Source: Spirochaetaceae bacterium (GTDB lineage: Bacteria > Spirochaetota > Spirochaetia > Treponematales > Breznakiellaceae). Taken from it: a stretch of DNA of 7,488 nucleotides. Both the position numbers and the translations under genes were made by a program. The notes beneath the pieces were generated by a model. It was given only the letters and a program-made list of their open reading frames with translations, ran no database searches and was not told where the DNA came from. The stretch covers positions 1-7,488 of the forward strand of contig JAIRXO010000151.1 of the NCBI GenBank assembly GCA_031268255.1, read 5' to 3'. Positions 6,326 to 7,488 of this stretch are shown here, in pieces (position 1 is the stretch's first letter; each line of letters opens with the position of its first letter).

Positions 6326-6389
6326 TGATCCCCCTTATGAAGTTTTAATTGTCGAATTTTTCATACATGATGAGAATTTACTTTACGGG

Positions 6390-7217
6390 TTATGGTTCAT
6401 TTTCTTTGAGTATGCTGCTGATGAGCGCGTCGGAGCCGTTTTCAAGGGCGAGGTATTTGAGCAGCACGGGGTATTTGGTGAGGAGTTCGCCGTAGCGGGT
6501 TAATTCGTCAAAGCGGAGCTGGCTGTTTACGCGGTTTTGGGCGAGGGTGTCGGACCTGAATGTGTCTTTTTGGCGGGCCAGGTATTCGTCATAGAGGGAT
6601 CGCAGCGACTGGTAGAGGGCATAGTCGGGGAAGCGGGCTATGGTGATGGTGAGGGAAAGTTGCTCTATGTCGGGAAAGGCCCGTTCTATATCGGATTTGA
6701 CGCTGGAGACTTCGCCCAGGGCTATGGCGTTCATTGCGGTTTCGTCTCCGGCATAGAAGCGCAGGCGCTGTACGGCAAAGGCTTCTATTTCGCCGGCGGT
6801 TCTGTCCGCGAAAGAGGCGAGGGCGGCCTGGTCCGCGATTCCCCGGCGGGCAACGAGGTCCACAAGCGAAGATGGTTTTATGTTGAACGACAGGGAGCCT
6901 TTGACCTGGTAGGAAAAATCAAAGGATGTTCCTTCCAGGGAACTGAGGACTTCTCCTGAGGGCAGGGAGCCCTGGACTGAAAGTTCCCGCGATACGGTGT
7001 CAAGGGAAAAAACGCTGACTTTGGCGTTGGTGGGAATGAGGGTGTACCATACCCAGCGGAATTCCCCTTCCGCGATGAGGCGGGTGTCAACGCCGTGGGT
7101 TTTGGAGCGCAGTACCCCGTAGGAACCGGGGGGGACGGTAAGCTGGACCCAGCCCAATACGAGGCAGGCGCCCGCGAGAATAATGAGCAGTATACACGCC
7201 GCGATTATCTTTTTCAT
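6390..7217 (-). CDS. Membrane-anchored protein with SPFH/band-7-like domain, function unknown
   Basis: A 275-residue protein. Residues 1-23 form a short basic start and one long hydrophobic segment, probably an uncleaved anchor; C18 follows AGA but lacks a leucine at -3, so a lipoprotein is less likely. Right after it, VQLTVPPGSYGVLRSKTHGV (24-43) and a region with GEFRWVWYTLIPTNAKVSVF (51-70) match the start of SPFH (stomatin/prohibitin) domains, where a PPG..GV turn follows the membrane segment. Then comes a beta-rich part (FDFSYQVKGSLSFNI, 99-113) and helices with LYQSLRSLYDEYLARQKDTF (201-220), ending in a charged tail. SPFH proteins form oligomeric membrane assemblies; this one is shorter than typical and its role is unknown. 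The ATG at 7217 has GGGAAGG about 5 bases upstream. It is transcribed divergently from the membrane protein at 7340 and converges with the lipoprotein gene. Confidence 0.75.
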   Translation of the reverse strand: MKKIIAACILLIILAGACLVLGWVQLTVPPGSYGVLRSKTHGVDTRLIAEGEFRWVWYTLIPTNAKVSVFSLDTVSRELSVQGSLPSGEVLSSLEGTSFDFSYQVKGSLSFNIKPSSLVDLVARRGIADQAALASFADRTAGEIEAFAVQRLRFYAGDETAMNAIALGEVSSVKSDIERAFPDIEQLSLTITIARFPDYALYQSLRSLYDEYLARQKDTFRSDTLAQNRVNSQLRFDELTRYGELLTKYPVLLKYLALENGSDALISSILKENEP

Positions 7218-7242
7218 AAGCCCTTCCCATTGTTAAGCTGTA

Positions 7243-7251
7243 CTTATACCA
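7243..7251 (-). promoter_or_regulatory. Predicted extended -10 element of the SPFH-like gene
   Basis: On the minus strand TGGTATAAG (7251-7243) gives TG, one base and TATAAG, an extended -10. It lies about 25 bases before the ATG at 7217. No -35 of note is found at the expected distance. Confidence 0.4.
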
Positions 7252-7257
7252 GTATTA

Positions 7258-7265
7258 TGTATAAT
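7258..7265 (+). promoter_or_regulatory. Predicted -10 element of the rightmost plus-strand gene
   Basis: A perfect TATAAT (7260-7265) lies 74 bases before the TTG start at 7340. It is only a few bases from the divergent -10 of the SPFH-like gene, so the two promoters overlap back to back and may compete. No good -35 is seen. Confidence 0.4.
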
Positions 7266-7286
7266 AGGCTGAATTACCAAGGCTAT

Positions 7287-7307
7287 CCAGCCCCTGGCAG
7301 GGCCTGG
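7287..7307 (+). other. Small hairpin in the leader of the rightmost gene
   Basis: CCAGCCC (7287-7293) pairs with GGG (7300-7302) and CTGG (7304-7307), with one bulged C and a six-base loop. It would lie in the 5' leader of the gene at 7340, 20 bases before the ribosome site. A regulatory role is possible but unsupported. Confidence 0.35.
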
Positions 7308-7326
7308 TAAGCCCCCAGTAAGCCCC

Positions 7327-7332
7327 GAGGAG
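7327..7332 (+). promoter_or_regulatory. Ribosome binding site that supports a TTG start
   Basis: GAGGAG lies 7 bases before TTG at 7340, the ideal distance. No ATG or GTG in the same frame lies nearby, so TTG is the most likely start. Confidence 0.7.
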
Positions 7333-7339
7333 TTATAGG

Positions 7340-7488
7340 TTGAAATTTTCCCGGCCTCTGAAAAAACCCCTTGTTCTGCTTCTGGTTAAGCGGGCTGTGC
7401 TTCTTCTGGGCGCTCTCTGTTTCCTGACCGGATTTCTGTATGCCCTGGGTACGCGGCAGGGTTTTATGGACCGTACCCAGATACTGCT
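7340..7488 (+). CDS. Membrane protein N-terminus, unknown function (partial, TTG start)
   Basis: The frame opens with TTG at 7340 and stays open for 49 codons to the window edge. The translation begins with a basic region (KFSRPLKK, residues 2-9), continues with a hydrophobic stretch interrupted by VKR at about 15-17 (LVLLL, then AVLLLGALCFLTGFLYALG at 18-36), and ends in the polar TRQGFMDRTQ. This is a typical N-terminal membrane anchor or uncleaved signal, with the rest probably outside the cytoplasm. GAGGAG 7 bases upstream and the lack of other starts favour TTG. It is divergent from the SPFH-like gene, with 122 bases between them. Too little is present to name a family. Confidence 0.7.
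   Translation, partial: MKFSRPLKKPLVLLLVKRAVLLLGALCFLTGFLYALGTRQGFMDRTQIL

Larger units (their letters stand above)
5997..6334 (+). ncRNA. Candidate structured RNA, possibly the 5' remnant of a group II intron
   Basis: The stretch has nested complementary segments. GGACGGG (6037-6043) pairs with CCCGTCC (6122-6128); inside it GGCAGGG (6071-6077) pairs with CCCTGCC (6089-6095), and CGCC (6055-6058) can pair with GGCG (6101-6104), giving a multi-branched domain. CCGGG (6174-6178) pairs with CCCGG (6184-6188). A long stem covers 6198-6285. An eight-G run (6027-6034) could close against CCCCC (6330-6334). G-U pairs in the stems work only when the plus strand is the RNA. GTGCG at 6001-6005 matches the 5' consensus of group II introns, and the spacing of the following elements resembles domain I of bacterial introns as I remember them. 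No reverse transcriptase frame, no domain V (AGC triad with GAAA loop) and no 3' border are seen, so at most a truncated intron remains. An unnamed non-coding RNA is the alternative. Confidence 0.5.
5953..6389. other. Gene-free stretch between convergent genes, rich in inverted repeats
   Basis: No convincing protein gene is seen on either strand in these 437 bases, which lie between the stops of the lipoprotein gene and the SPFH-like gene. The part from about 5997 to 6334 is GC-rich and full of complementary segments (see the RNA entry). The last 55 bases (about 6335-6389) are AT-rich with only weak hairpins. No clear terminator with a U-run was found for either converging gene. Confidence 0.7.

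Overview
The window looks like a piece of a spirochaete chromosome, most likely from the Treponema group. The main reason is the gene set tatT-tatP-tatQ, a TRAP transporter with the dedicated T-component lipoprotein described for Treponema pallidum (Tp0956-Tp0958). Leaderless GC-rich genes with AAGGAG-type ribosome sites and several lipoprotein signal peptides fit the same picture. The species is not identifiable from the sequence alone.

Bases 1-4997 hold five genes on the minus strand that read as one operon from a promoter near 5027-5055: a phosphoglucomutase/phosphomannomutase, a DEDDh 3'-5' exonuclease of the DNA polymerase III epsilon type, the TRAP T-component lipoprotein (tatT), the TRAP periplasmic solute receptor (tatP), and the start of the TRAP membrane subunit (DctQ-like; cut by the window edge). 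The junctions are very tight: 18 bp, a 4-bp ATGA overlap, 9 bp, and a 1-bp TGATG overlap. The last three genes form one import system; the first two are a sugar-phosphate enzyme and a nuclease that share the transcript without an obvious functional link.

Bases 5099-5952 carry a plus-strand lipoprotein gene of clearly lower GC than its neighbours, with a calcium-binding FG-GAP-like loop. Behind it lies a GC-rich gene-free stretch (5953-6389) full of inverted repeats. Its long stems, hairpins and G-U pairs point to a structured RNA read on the plus strand. The start motif GTGCG and the overall layout resemble the 5' part (domain I) of a bacterial group II intron that has lost its reverse transcriptase and domain V, but an undescribed non-coding RNA is also possible. 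This is the most unusual part of the window.

Bases 6390-7217 encode, on the minus strand, a membrane-anchored protein with an SPFH/band-7-like start. A divergent intergenic region with promoter-like elements for both directions follows. At 7340 a plus-strand membrane protein begins at a TTG codon and runs off the right edge.
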